Positions 16,131 through 23,906 of a DNA stretch of 64,000 nt are shown piece by piece; the first letter of the stretch is position 1; the number at the start of each line of letters is the position of its first letter. Source of the DNA: Lentisphaeria bacterium (GTDB taxonomy: Bacteria > Verrucomicrobiota > Lentisphaeria > Victivallales > Victivallaceae). The position numbers and the translations under genes are program-made. Location of the stretch: contig JAFSTC010000102.1 in the NCBI GenBank assembly GCA_017450705.1, positions 1-64,000 of the forward strand, written 5' to 3'. The notes under the pieces were generated by a model that saw only the letters and a list, made by a program, of their open reading frames with translations, did no database searches and was not told the DNA's origin.

Positions 16131-19028
16131 ATGAGCAAACTCGTCGAAATCGTCCTCGGGACCGCCGTGCTCATGTCGGCGCTTCGCTCCGCCGGAGCGC
16201 CGGAGATCCCCCGGCGGCCCGGAAAAGTCACGAAAACCATCGCCGTTTTTCCCGAACAGCAGGTCAAGTACAACACGTTCCAGAATTTCCTCCACTACTG
16301 GAACGACCGCCCGCTCCATATCGACCGCGCCCACCGGTATTTTGGCAACAAGTTCGCGTACAACACCGACCCGAGTCTCTTCACCGATATCGAGATCGCC
16401 CGGCGTTACGGCATCTCCGGACTCTGCCCGCTGGCCCGATACGGTCTCGTCAAACTGGCTCTGGACGCGGCCGACAACCACTACAGTCCTGACTTCCGCG
16501 TTCTGCCGGGCGTCTATCTCATCAATCTCGGCCGCGGCTACGTGGACAAAATGACCGCTGCCGAAAAGGAAAATTTCTTCAAGATCGTCGAGGCGGCCAT
16601 CAAGTCCAAAAGCGCCTGGCGGGTCAACGGCAAGGCGGTCATCAACAGCTACGAGGCGACGCGTCTCGCCCCCGCGGGACTGAAGGAGGTTCTGGACGAG
16701 GCGCACAAGAAATTCGGCGACACCTTCCTCTTCTCGGCCTGCATGAAGATCCCGGGGCAGCGGCTCTACGCCCGGTTCATCGCCAACGGCCGCACGCTCA
16801 AGGACGAAGACATCAAGTGGTACACCGACACCGTGCAGTCCTATCTCGACATCTGCGGCGGGGCGTATCTCTACGGGCTGGGGCTGGGTTACGACTACGA
16901 CGGCGAATACGGCAGCCGGATCGACGCCGAATATTTCCGCAAGTTCTACCGCCCGCTGGCGTGGAAGATCATGACCGATCCCCGCAACAAGGGGAAACTC
17001 TTCGGCATCCTCTGCTCCCTCGGCTACGTCAACAACTTCACGGGAAGAGTCAATGCCGGGGAATACGGCACCGAAACGCTCCGGGAGAGTTTCGACGAAT
17101 GCCTCTCCCTCGACCCCGACTACATCGTCCCCTTCGAGTGGAACGAGTGGAACGAAAACACCTGCTTCCTGCCGACGATCTATAAAGGCAGTTCCATCGA
17201 GCGATTGATGAAATACTTCAACTCCCGGATCACCGGCAAGGCGCCCGTGCCCCGCGAGGGCGACGACCTCACGCTGCCCAACGCGGTTTTGAGTTACCGT
17301 TACCAGCTCAAACTGGGGGAGATCCTCCGCTTCGAACTGCTGACGGTCCCCGACGGGTCCCCCGCCTTCGACGGGAAAGCGGAACTCGTCCTCAAGGACG
17401 GCGCGACGGGGAAAATCGTAAAGACGATCCCCTTTTCCTTCCGCAACGGGGAGTACAAGGCCCAGACCGTGGAACTTGCGACGGAGGAACTGGCGGATCA
17501 TCAGGTCCTCGTGCCGGAACTGCGGCTCACCGACCGCGCAGGCAAGGAGCGCCGCATCGCCAACATGCTTTACATCAGGCTTCTGCCCAGCTACAACAAC
17601 CTCTATCAATATGTGCGGCACGTCATCCGCGACGACGCCCCCGTCACGGCCGACTGGCAAGTCGAGCCCGACGGGACCGGCTATGTCATTTCCGGGAAAG
17701 TCGCCTCGAAGGAGGATCTGCGCCACGTGGAACTGCTGGACAACCGCGATGAGATGCGCGCCGTCGAGGACGCGCCGGAGTTCGATCAAAGCCGCGAGAT
17801 CGTCCTCCGCGTCGCCATGACCTCCGCACCTGCCGTGTATCTTACCGGTACGATGCGCATTCTCAATGCGGGCAAGGTCAAAGCCCGCGGCGCATTCAAC
17901 GACGGCAATGCCGAGTTTTTCAGTTACAAGACCCTCGACGACGGTTTGGCGCCGCGCCGTGCGGGCATCAGCTCCGGCAACCGTCAGGCCCTGTTTTCCT
18001 TCGATGCGGACAAGGCGGATCAAGCCGTCTTCGAAGCCGATCTTGAGCAGGGCAAATTTGCTTTCCCCATCAAAAAACTGCTGGCAAACGGCGGGCATTA
18101 CGCGGTGGAACTGGGGGGGCAGCAGTTTTTCCGGTTCGACATCGTCCGCAACCAGCCGGACATCCCGCTGAAACTCACGGGCAAGGAGGCGAAGTTCCGT
18201 TTCCGTGTCCAAAGCGGGGAGAAATTCCCCGTCTTTTCGCTCCGCGTGCTGACCGAAAAGGGCAAGGTGTGGCACTCTTTGCCTGTTCTGCCCCAAAAAC
18301 TCTCTTCCGAAACGGAGAAACTCGACATCTACAGCGAAACGCGGCGCAAAGCCGTCAAAATCGATATTCCCAAGGAGCGGATCGTCGATCTCGACTACCG
18401 TTTCGACCCCGCCTGCGGCGCGATGCTGACGGCGGCGGGCCGCCCCGACTTCATTGCGACGCTGGGCGGCGGGTACAACTACGGATGCGCCATGAACTAC
18501 GTCATGCGCCGTCCCGCCGTCAAGGTCCATGGCCATGCGCCGAAGTGGATCAAAGAGGCCGACGGCTCATGGATATTGCGTTTCGACGGTGAAATGGACT
18601 ACATCGCCCTGCCCATGGAATCCCTCCCTCGGGGCGCGTTCACGCTTGAGATGGAACTCCGTCCCGCTTCCGACAAACCGATGATGCTCTTCCGTTCGCA
18701 GGGTGTCTACCCGATCAACAGTTTCTCGCTGATGACCCGCGAGGGGACGCTGTGCGCCGGGTGGTACAGCGAGCCGCCAAAGGTCCGCGTCTTCCAGACG
18801 AAACTCGCCCCGAAGGTCGGCGCGTGGAACAGGATCTCCGTCCGGTACGATCTTGAAAAACTCACCGTCAGCTGCAACGGGCAGGAAGCGTCATTCCCCC
18901 TCTCCAAACGTCAGGTGATCTATTCGGCTTGCTGTTTCGGCGGCCACGACGCCGCTTACGGCATCCCCCCGGGAAAGCCGGGGTATTTCCAGGGAGATCT
19001 GCGCAAACTCCGCATCGTCCAACGGTGA
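16131..19028 (+). CDS. Large exported protein, glycoside-hydrolase-like with C-terminal LamG domain
   Basis: A 965-residue protein. A hydrophobic N-terminus (about residues 1-23, ending SAGA) looks like a signal peptide. Residues about 40-400 resemble the endo-1,3-alpha-glucanase-like (GH71 or related) TIM-barrel proteins of Lentisphaerae, with VPFEWNEWNENT as a possible active-site loop. This family placement is tentative. A beta-rich middle follows. Residues about 805-965 look like a concanavalin/LamG sugar-binding domain (ILRFDGEMDYIALP, FTLEMELRP, GAWNRISVRYD). It is 19 bp behind the esterase and is probably the last gene of the operon. The role is likely polysaccharide binding and hydrolysis outside the cytoplasm. 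Confidence 0.65.
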   Translation: MSKLVEIVLGTAVLMSALRSAGAPEIPRRPGKVTKTIAVFPEQQVKYNTFQNFLHYWNDRPLHIDRAHRYFGNKFAYNTDPSLFTDIEIARRYGISGLCPLARYGLVKLALDAADNHYSPDFRVLPGVYLINLGRGYVDKMTAAEKENFFKIVEAAIKSKSAWRVNGKAVINSYEATRLAPAGLKEVLDEAHKKFGDTFLFSACMKIPGQRLYARFIANGRTLKDEDIKWYTDTVQSYLDICGGAYLYGLGLGYDYDGEYGSRIDAEYFRKFYRPLAWKIMTDPRNKGKLFGILCSLGYVNNFTGRVNAGEYGTETLRESFDECLSLDPDYIVPFEWNEWNENTCFLPTIYKGSSIERLMKYFNSRITGKAPVPREGDDLTLPNAVLSYRYQLKLGEILRFELLTVPDGSPAFDGKAELVLKDGATGKIVKTIPFSFRNGEYKAQTVELATEELADHQVLVPELRLTDRAGKERRIANMLYIRLLPSYNNLYQYVRHVIRDDAPVTADWQVEPDGTGYVISGKVASKEDLRHVELLDNRDEMRAVEDAPEFDQSREIVLRVAMTSAPAVYLTGTMRILNAGKVKARGAFNDGNAEFFSYKTLDDGLAPRRAGISSGNRQALFSFDADKADQAVFEADLEQGKFAFPIKKLLANGGHYAVELGGQQFFRFDIVRNQPDIPLKLTGKEAKFRFRVQSGEKFPVFSLRVLTEKGKVWHSLPVLPQKLSSETEKLDIYSETRRKAVKIDIPKERIVDLDYRFDPACGAMLTAAGRPDFIATLGGGYNYGCAMNYVMRRPAVKVHGHAPKWIKEADGSWILRFDGEMDYIALPMESLPRGAFTLEMELRPASDKPMMLFRSQGVYPINSFSLMTREGTLCAGWYSEPPKVRVFQTKLAPKVGAWNRISVRYDLEKLTVSCNGQEASFPLSKRQVIYSACCFGGHDAAYGIPPGKPGYFQGDLRKLRIVQR

Positions 19029-19059
19029 CGCCCGTTTTTCAGGCGGGCGGCCTTTCCGT

Positions 19060-19088
19060 TTGACACGGGAAGCGTTCCGGCGTATATT
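19060..19088 (+). promoter_or_regulatory. Strong consensus sigma-70 promoter
   Basis: TTGACA, 17 bp, TATATT: the best promoter match in the window, ending 17 bp before the start codon of the 19106 gene. The transcript must begin very close to the ribosome site (GGAAGGA). Confidence 0.8.
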
Positions 19089-19105
19089 TAGGAAGGATCA
19101 ACATT

Positions 19106-21457
19106 ATGAGCAAGATCATCGAAATCGTCCGATCCGGGAGCCGGGTCGTTTTCACGCCGGAGAGCGGAGGCGTTCCCGCTTGCATTTCCGTGAAGGAATT
19201 CGACAGGGAGTGCCTCATCGCCCCCAAAGGGTTCGTTCTGGCCATGGAGACGGCGGATCGCGGCCGGATCCACCCCGGGCCGTCGGCCGGTGAGCCGGAG
19301 CATTATTTCCAGAACGGGGCGGAGGTCGTGGAGTTTCCCCGCCTCGGCTGGGTCGATGCCGCGGGAAAGCCCGTACCCGATTTCAACTTGGCCCTGCGTT
19401 ACGAGTTTTTCCCCGACGGAACGGTTTTCTGCACCGCCATCCTTCACGTCGAAACGGCCCATCCGCCGGTGTGCCGGAACTTCACGCTCTCCTTCCCCTT
19501 CGATTTCTCTTCTTTCGACGACTGCCGTTTCGCCGTGTTCCCCCGTTTCGGCAGCGGCGGCGCGGTGGATATCCAGCGGATCGCGGCACAGCGTTTCGTC
19601 CCCGCGGGCAAGGACATCGCCTACGAAAACAATCTGCCCATCGAATACGCATTCAACCTCTTCCGCGACGGCGGCCCCTCGCTCTACGCGGAGGTGTTCC
19701 TCGAGTCGGGCGCGGTCCTCGACGGGGACAACGCCCGGGGCCGCGGCAATGTCCGGTGGGAAGGGAAATCCCCCGTCGCGGAATGGAACTTCCAGACGGC
19801 GGACACAACCAAGGATCACCGCCCGCTCCAATGGCGCAACCGCTGGGGCTGGCGGATCGTCCCGCCCGCGACCCGCCGCAAACTGCCTCCGCAGCAATGC
19901 TATCAATTCATCGACAATTACCGGCACTATCCCACCGCCGATGAACTGGAGACCATCGCCCGCTCCGGATGCACCATGCTCGTCCTCCACTCCAACTGGC
20001 GGCGCGACGCCGCCAACGGCTCCGTTCCCTACGATCCGGAAAAGTTCCGCATGGTCCGGGACATGGCGGCGAAACAAGGCATCTCCCTGCTGCTGTACAT
20101 CCGCGGCTCCGAAAAAGAGATCGTCGAGGGCTCTGGCGAATGGTTCCCCCGTCTGCTGGCGAAAGACCGCGACGGCCTCTACATGGATTACGCCGGGCCC
20201 ATGAGCCGGATGGCCCCGCCCGAGGAATTCGCCTGCGGCGGCACGGTGCTGTACTATCAGCACTACCGGAATCTGATGCGCCTCCGGGAACACCTCGGCG
20301 AAAACGGCCTTCTCATCGGCCATACGGGGGCCTGGTTCAGCAACGTCGGCATGAGTTTCTGCGACGCCTACATCTCCGGCGAAGGCGAGCGGGGCCAGCT
20401 CCTCGCCGGACGGCGGGAATTCGAATATTTCACCATGGCCGCCGCCGCCCCCGGCTCGCTCTGGAGCGCCGCCTTCCCCGAATACGCCACGACGGCGATG
20501 ATCCCCTTCATCGCCTCCGCCGGGCAATTTCCGCACTCCCCCCTCGGCATGCAGTTCGCCTCGTCCTCGCTGCTCCACCCGCCGGAGCCGGGGATCAACG
20601 ACGCCGTGTTCCGTCCGCTGTGGCGGATCTGGAAACTTTTTGCTTCCGAACGCGACGTCGCAGTCTTCAGCGATTACAACTGCGCCGGGATCTTCGGCGG
20701 AGAAAAAGGCATCGGCCACTATCTCATGATCTCCGCCGACGGCAGGAGGGCATTGTTCGTCCTCTCCGACTTCGGCGGCAAAGGAGATGTCGCCGTCGAC
20801 TGGGAGAAAACCGGCTTCGATCCCCGCGGCAAAATCTGCTTCCGCCTGACTCCCGGCGAACAGTCCCCGGGCAAGGCCGTCCGGGCGGAGAAGATCCGCG
20901 CCGATTTTTCCGTCTATCCCGCCGAAGCGTACTATTTTGCCCCGGACGACGCCGGCATCGCCGCGTTCGAGGCCGATTATCCCGCCTGCGGTCCCTCCGG
21001 CAAAGCGTTTCTGGACGAGATCGGGCGCCAGAGACAGGGACGTCACCCCGCCCCCACCGTCAAAGCGGAACTGCGTCTGTATCTGGACGACCGCCTCTGC
21101 ACGGCTCTGGAAGACTCCATGGTGGTCGACCTCTACGACGAGGATGTCAAGCTGGGCGTGATCGGCCCCGAAGGCTTCCGCCCCCTCGGCATCATCACGC
21201 CGGACGGCATGGTGCCGCCCGACTGCGAAAACGCCCCGCGCATCCTGCCGGGGACCACCACTCCCCCCGTCGACCTGGCCGCCCTGCTGGGCAAGGGCCG
21301 TCACCGCCTCGCCGTGAAAAGCTTTTACAAGCACGAACCCTTCTACAACTTCGTCATGGTCAAACTGACCACCGACGACGGGGAACGCACTCTGGAATTC
21401 CGCAATCAGCTGGAAAGCGACCGCTCGGAGATCACCTGGGAGCTCACTGTAAAGTAA
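19106..21457 (+). CDS. Unknown cytoplasmic protein, probably a TIM-barrel glycosidase-like enzyme
   Basis: A 783-residue protein without a signal peptide. The first 270 residues look beta-rich, as in the N-terminal sandwich domains of GH31/GH36-type enzymes. Residues about 270-480 alternate strands and helices as in a TIM barrel, with acidic candidates in GLYMDYAGP and SFCDAYISGEGER. The C-terminal third is beta-rich. I do not recognise a named family, and the glycosidase idea rests on architecture and context only. It has its own strong promoter immediately downstream of the exported LamG gene. Its first ten codons closely match those of that gene. Likely role: intracellular processing of imported oligosaccharides. 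Confidence 0.6.
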   Translation: MSKIIEIVRSGSRVVFTPESGGVPACISVKEFDRECLIAPKGFVLAMETADRGRIHPGPSAGEPEHYFQNGAEVVEFPRLGWVDAAGKPVPDFNLALRYEFFPDGTVFCTAILHVETAHPPVCRNFTLSFPFDFSSFDDCRFAVFPRFGSGGAVDIQRIAAQRFVPAGKDIAYENNLPIEYAFNLFRDGGPSLYAEVFLESGAVLDGDNARGRGNVRWEGKSPVAEWNFQTADTTKDHRPLQWRNRWGWRIVPPATRRKLPPQQCYQFIDNYRHYPTADELETIARSGCTMLVLHSNWRRDAANGSVPYDPEKFRMVRDMAAKQGISLLLYIRGSEKEIVEGSGEWFPRLLAKDRDGLYMDYAGPMSRMAPPEEFACGGTVLYYQHYRNLMRLREHLGENGLLIGHTGAWFSNVGMSFCDAYISGEGERGQLLAGRREFEYFTMAAAAPGSLWSAAFPEYATTAMIPFIASAGQFPHSPLGMQFASSSLLHPPEPGINDAVFRPLWRIWKLFASERDVAVFSDYNCAGIFGGEKGIGHYLMISADGRRALFVLSDFGGKGDVAVDWEKTGFDPRGKICFRLTPGEQSPGKAVRAEKIRADFSVYPAEAYYFAPDDAGIAAFEADYPACGPSGKAFLDEIGRQRQGRHPAPTVKAELRLYLDDRLCTALEDSMVVDLYDEDVKLGVIGPEGFRPLGIITPDGMVPPDCENAPRILPGTTTPPVDLAALLGKGRHRLAVKSFYKHEPFYNFVMVKLTTDDGERTLEFRNQLESDRSEITWELTVK

Positions 21458-21532
21458 AGACGGCATCGGCGCAAAACCCGTGACCGCCGATGCGGAAAAG
21501 CTCCGGCGGATCATCGGCACCGCCCCCTGCCG

Positions 21533-21564
21533 AAAAAAACCGCCGTCCCCGACAGGGGCCGGCG
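21533..21564 (-). terminator. Intrinsic terminator, repeat copy 1
   Basis: Minus strand: a CGCCG/CGGCG plus CCCC/GGGG stem with a GTCG-type loop, followed by seven T. It is the tRNA-distal member of a tandem series spaced exactly 100 bp. Confidence 0.75.
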
Positions 21565-21632
21565 TACACGGCTCTTCTTTCGGTTACTTTTCTTCTCACC
21601 GGGAGAAGGATTCCAGCCGACCGGCCCCCGAC

Positions 21633-21664
21633 AAAAAAACCGCCGTCCCCGACAGGGGCCGGCG
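21633..21664 (-). terminator. Intrinsic terminator, repeat copy 2
   Basis: Same stem and T-run as the neighbouring copies, read on the minus strand. Confidence 0.75.
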
Positions 21665-21732
21665 TACACGGCTCTTCTTTTGGTTACTTTTCTTCTCACC
21701 GGGAGAGGGATTCCAGCCGACCGGCCCCCGAC

Positions 21733-21764
21733 AAAAAAACCGCCGTCCCCGACAGGGGCCGGCG
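21733..21764 (-). terminator. Intrinsic terminator, repeat copy 3, nearest the tRNA
   Basis: Same stem and seven-T run on the minus strand, about 54 bp beyond the tRNA CCA end. It is probably the main terminator of the tRNA transcript. Confidence 0.8.
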
Positions 21765-21782
21765 TACACGGCTCTTCTTTTG

Positions 21783-21817
21783 GTTACTTTTCTTCTCACC
21801 GGGAGAAGAAAAGTAAC
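21783..21817 (-). other. Perfect 15-bp hairpin directly after the tRNA 3' end
   Basis: GTTACTTTTCTTCTC pairs perfectly with GAGAAGAAAAGTAAC over a 5-base loop, starting at the base after the tRNA CCA. It may guide 3'-end processing; no T-run follows. Confidence 0.6.
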
Positions 21818-21894
21818 TGGTGGATCCAGACGGACTTGAACCGCCGACCCGGAGATTATGAGTCACCTGCTCTAACCGACTGAGCTATGGATCC
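21818..21894 (-). tRNA. tRNA with CAU anticodon (Met elongator or Ile2)
   Basis: A 77-base cloverleaf on the minus strand with encoded CCA. The acceptor pairs GGATCCA with TGGATCC, with discriminator A. The D arm is GCTCAGTCGGTTAGAGC, the anticodon loop CTCATAA (CAU at 21858-21860), and the T loop GGTTCAAGTCC. The anticodon stem GGTGA/TCTCC has a T-T mismatch in the middle. Loop and D arm fit both elongator tRNA-Met and the tRNA-Ile whose C34 is changed to lysidine. Stem details do not decide. It is not an initiator tRNA because the first pair is a normal match. Confidence 0.9.
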
Positions 21895-21908
21895 ACTGTG
21901 CGGGGTAT

Positions 21909-21937
21909 ACTATAACGCCGATGGGGGCCCGGGTCAA
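21909..21937 (-). promoter_or_regulatory. Promoter of the tRNA gene
   Basis: Minus strand: TTGACC, 17 bp, TATAGT, about 15 bp upstream of the mature 5' end. Confidence 0.75.
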
Positions 21938-21979
21938 GGGGGAAAAGTTCTTTTTTTTCGATTTTTGCGGGGGGGAGAA

Positions 21980-22007
21980 TTGCATTTCCGCCGGGGGTGT
22001 GTATATT
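21980..22007 (+). promoter_or_regulatory. Promoter of the methyltransferase/MTHFR gene
   Basis: TTGCAT, 16 bp, TATATT, divergent from the tRNA promoter. The leader is only about 35 bases, too short for a riboswitch. Confidence 0.65.
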
Positions 22008-22048
22008 AACGGGGTGGAAATACACAAACTCGGGACAGCAGGAAAGAC

Positions 22049-23905
22049 ATGGCAAATCCTTTACGCGAACTTCTGGAGAAGGGTCTCGTCATCTTCGACG
22101 GGGCCATGGGGACGGAGATCTACCGGCGGAACTTTTTCGTCAACGCATCCTATGAACAGCTCTGCCTCACGCAGAGGGACGTGATCCTCGACATCCACAA
22201 TCAGTATCTCGCGGCGGGGGCGGAGGTTTTGACGACCAACACCTTCAACGCCAATGCGCGGCGGCTGGGCAAATTCGGCATCGCCGATCAGACGCCGGCC
22301 ATCAACCGGGCGGGGGTCGCGCTGGCCCGGGAGGCCGCGGGGGGAAAGGCGCTGGTCGCGGGATCCGCCGGGCCCGTGGGCGAACCGGAATCCCCGGCGG
22401 ACAAACGGACGAAAGCGGACCTGCTCCGGGAACAGATCTCGGGGCTGGTCGAGAGCGATTTTCTCATCTTCGAATCTCTGCGCACGCGGCAGGATCTGGA
22501 GGCGGCCGTCGAGGCGGTCAAAAGCGTGAAGCCCATGCCTTACGTGCTGAGCTTCGCGGCGGACGTCCACGCGTCGGTCAACGGCGGAGAGGGCGGGCTG
22601 GATGATTTTCTGAAGATCATCGAAGAAGCCGTCAAGAGCGATTACCCGCCCACGGCTCTCGGGCTCAACTGCGGGAACGGACCGGAGGCCACGCTGACGG
22701 AGCTGGAGTATCTGGCGCCGAAAGTGAAGCTTCCGCTGATCGTCCAGCCCAATGCGGGGGCGCCCCGCAATATCGACGGGCGGATGCTGTACATGACCAG
22801 CAACGAATATTTCAGCACCTATGCCCGGCGCTACGTGCAGCTGGGGGCGGCGGCCATCGGCGGGTGCTGCGGCATCACGCCGGCGCACATCGCGGAACTG
22901 GTCCGCACGATCAAGCCCCTGGCCCGGGCGGAGCAGAATTCTTCTCACACCAACGTGGGCTACGGCATCATAACGAAAAAGGCGGAGCAGGCGCAGCCGG
23001 TGGAACCCGTGCCGCTGAAGGACCGTTCGCGCCTGGGGGCGAAACTGGCGGCGGGGCAATTCGTTGCCACGGTGGAGATCACGCCGCCGCGGGGATTCGA
23101 TCTTGCGAAGACGATCGCGGGGGCGAAACTCTGCGCGGAGGCGGGCATCGACGCGGTCAATCTGCCCGACGGTCCCCGGGCCAGCGCCCGGATCACGCCG
23201 CTGGTCACGGCCATCGCCATCGAGCGGGAGACGGGTATCGAGACGATCCCCCACTGCTGCTGCCGGGACAAGAGCCTCATCGGACTTCAGGCCGAACTGC
23301 TGGGCTACGCCGGGGCGGGGATCCACAATCTTCTTTTCATCACGGGAGACCCGCCGAAACTCGGGGATTATCCGTCGAGCACGGGGGTTTTCGATATCGA
23401 CTCCATCGGACTTGCCGCCATGCAGTCCAATATGAACCGGGGCATGGATCTGGGCCGTCAGCCGCTGAATGCGCCGACGCGGGTCGTCATCGGCGTGGGA
23501 GCCGATCCCAACGCGCTGGCCTTCGAGCGGGAATGCGACAGGATCCGGCGGAAGGCGGAGGCGGGGGCAGATTTCATCGTCACGCAGCCGGTGTTCGATC
23601 CGGAGGTGCTGTTCCGCTTCATGGACGCGGTCGCGGACACGAAACTCCCCGTCATCGCGGGGGTATGGCCGCTGACAAGTTTCCGCAACGCCCAGTTCAT
23701 GCACGACGAAGTGCCGGGGGTGGTGGTTCCCGAGAAAGTCATGGAGCGCATGGCCGCCTCTTCCGACAGGGACGCCCAGCGGCGGGAGGGCATCGCCATC
23801 GCCCGGGAAACGGTCTTCCTCATCCGCGGCCGTGCCGCGGGTGTCCAGATCAGCGCGCCCTTCGGCAACGTCGCCTTCGCGCTGGACGTGCTTCGGCGGG
23901 AGTAG
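22049..23905 (+). CDS. Homocysteine S-methyltransferase / methylenetetrahydrofolate reductase fusion (YitJ-like)
   Basis: A 618-residue bifunctional protein. Residues 1 to about 300 are a zinc-dependent homocysteine methyltransferase (FDGAMGTEIY; Cys near 207 in LNCGNG and the Cys pair at about 272-273 in GGCCGI bind zinc). Residues about 330-618 are a MetF-like methylenetetrahydrofolate reductase (VATVEITPPRGFDLAKT, FITGDPP, DFIVTQPVFD). There is no cobalamin-binding domain, so it is not a MetH. In YitJ-type proteins the reductase makes methyl-THF or uses FAD in one-carbon supply, while the N-terminal half methylates homocysteine. Length matches YitJ proteins. The start has AGGAAAG upstream. 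Confidence 0.9.
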   Translation: MANPLRELLEKGLVIFDGAMGTEIYRRNFFVNASYEQLCLTQRDVILDIHNQYLAAGAEVLTTNTFNANARRLGKFGIADQTPAINRAGVALAREAAGGKALVAGSAGPVGEPESPADKRTKADLLREQISGLVESDFLIFESLRTRQDLEAAVEAVKSVKPMPYVLSFAADVHASVNGGEGGLDDFLKIIEEAVKSDYPPTALGLNCGNGPEATLTELEYLAPKVKLPLIVQPNAGAPRNIDGRMLYMTSNEYFSTYARRYVQLGAAAIGGCCGITPAHIAELVRTIKPLARAEQNSSHTNVGYGIITKKAEQAQPVEPVPLKDRSRLGAKLAAGQFVATVEITPPRGFDLAKTIAGAKLCAEAGIDAVNLPDGPRASARITPLVTAIAIERETGIETIPHCCCRDKSLIGLQAELLGYAGAGIHNLLFITGDPPKLGDYPSSTGVFDIDSIGLAAMQSNMNRGMDLGRQPLNAPTRVVIGVGADPNALAFERECDRIRRKAEAGADFIVTQPVFDPEVLFRFMDAVADTKLPVIAGVWPLTSFRNAQFMHDEVPGVVVPEKVMERMAASSDRDAQRREGIAIARETVFLIRGRAAGVQISAPFGNVAFALDVLRRE

Positions 23906-23906
23906 C

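Larger units (their letters stand above)
21541..21815. repeat. 100-bp tandem repeat, almost three copies, downstream of the tRNA
   Basis: Units start at 21541, 21641 and 21741 and differ at only a few positions. The third is cut off at about 21806-21815 near the tRNA. Each unit carries a minus-strand intrinsic terminator and a GAGAAGAAAAGTAAC-type arm. A degenerate further unit may precede 21541. Open frames through the array are an artefact of its composition. The gene-free stretch 21458-22048 consists of this array, the tRNA and two divergent promoters. Confidence 0.9.

Noticed and set aside
16023-18536. Minus-strand frame of 837 codons antisense to the LamG gene
   Set aside because: Low-complexity Val/Gly/Asp-rich translation with no domain, opposite a gene with signal peptide and LamG motifs.
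19029-19049. CGCCCG/CGGGCG hairpin after the LamG gene as terminator
   Set aside because: The stem is only six pairs and has no T-run; it may be chance in GC-rich DNA.
21480-21839. Repetitive reading frames (RLFFWLLFFSPGE-type peptides) across the tandem array
   Set aside because: They only reflect the 100-bp repeat, whose period shifts the frame from unit to unit; they end in the tRNA region.
22008-22048. Possible SAM or cobalamin riboswitch before the methionine-synthesis gene
   Set aside because: The leader is about 35 bases, too short for either riboswitch.
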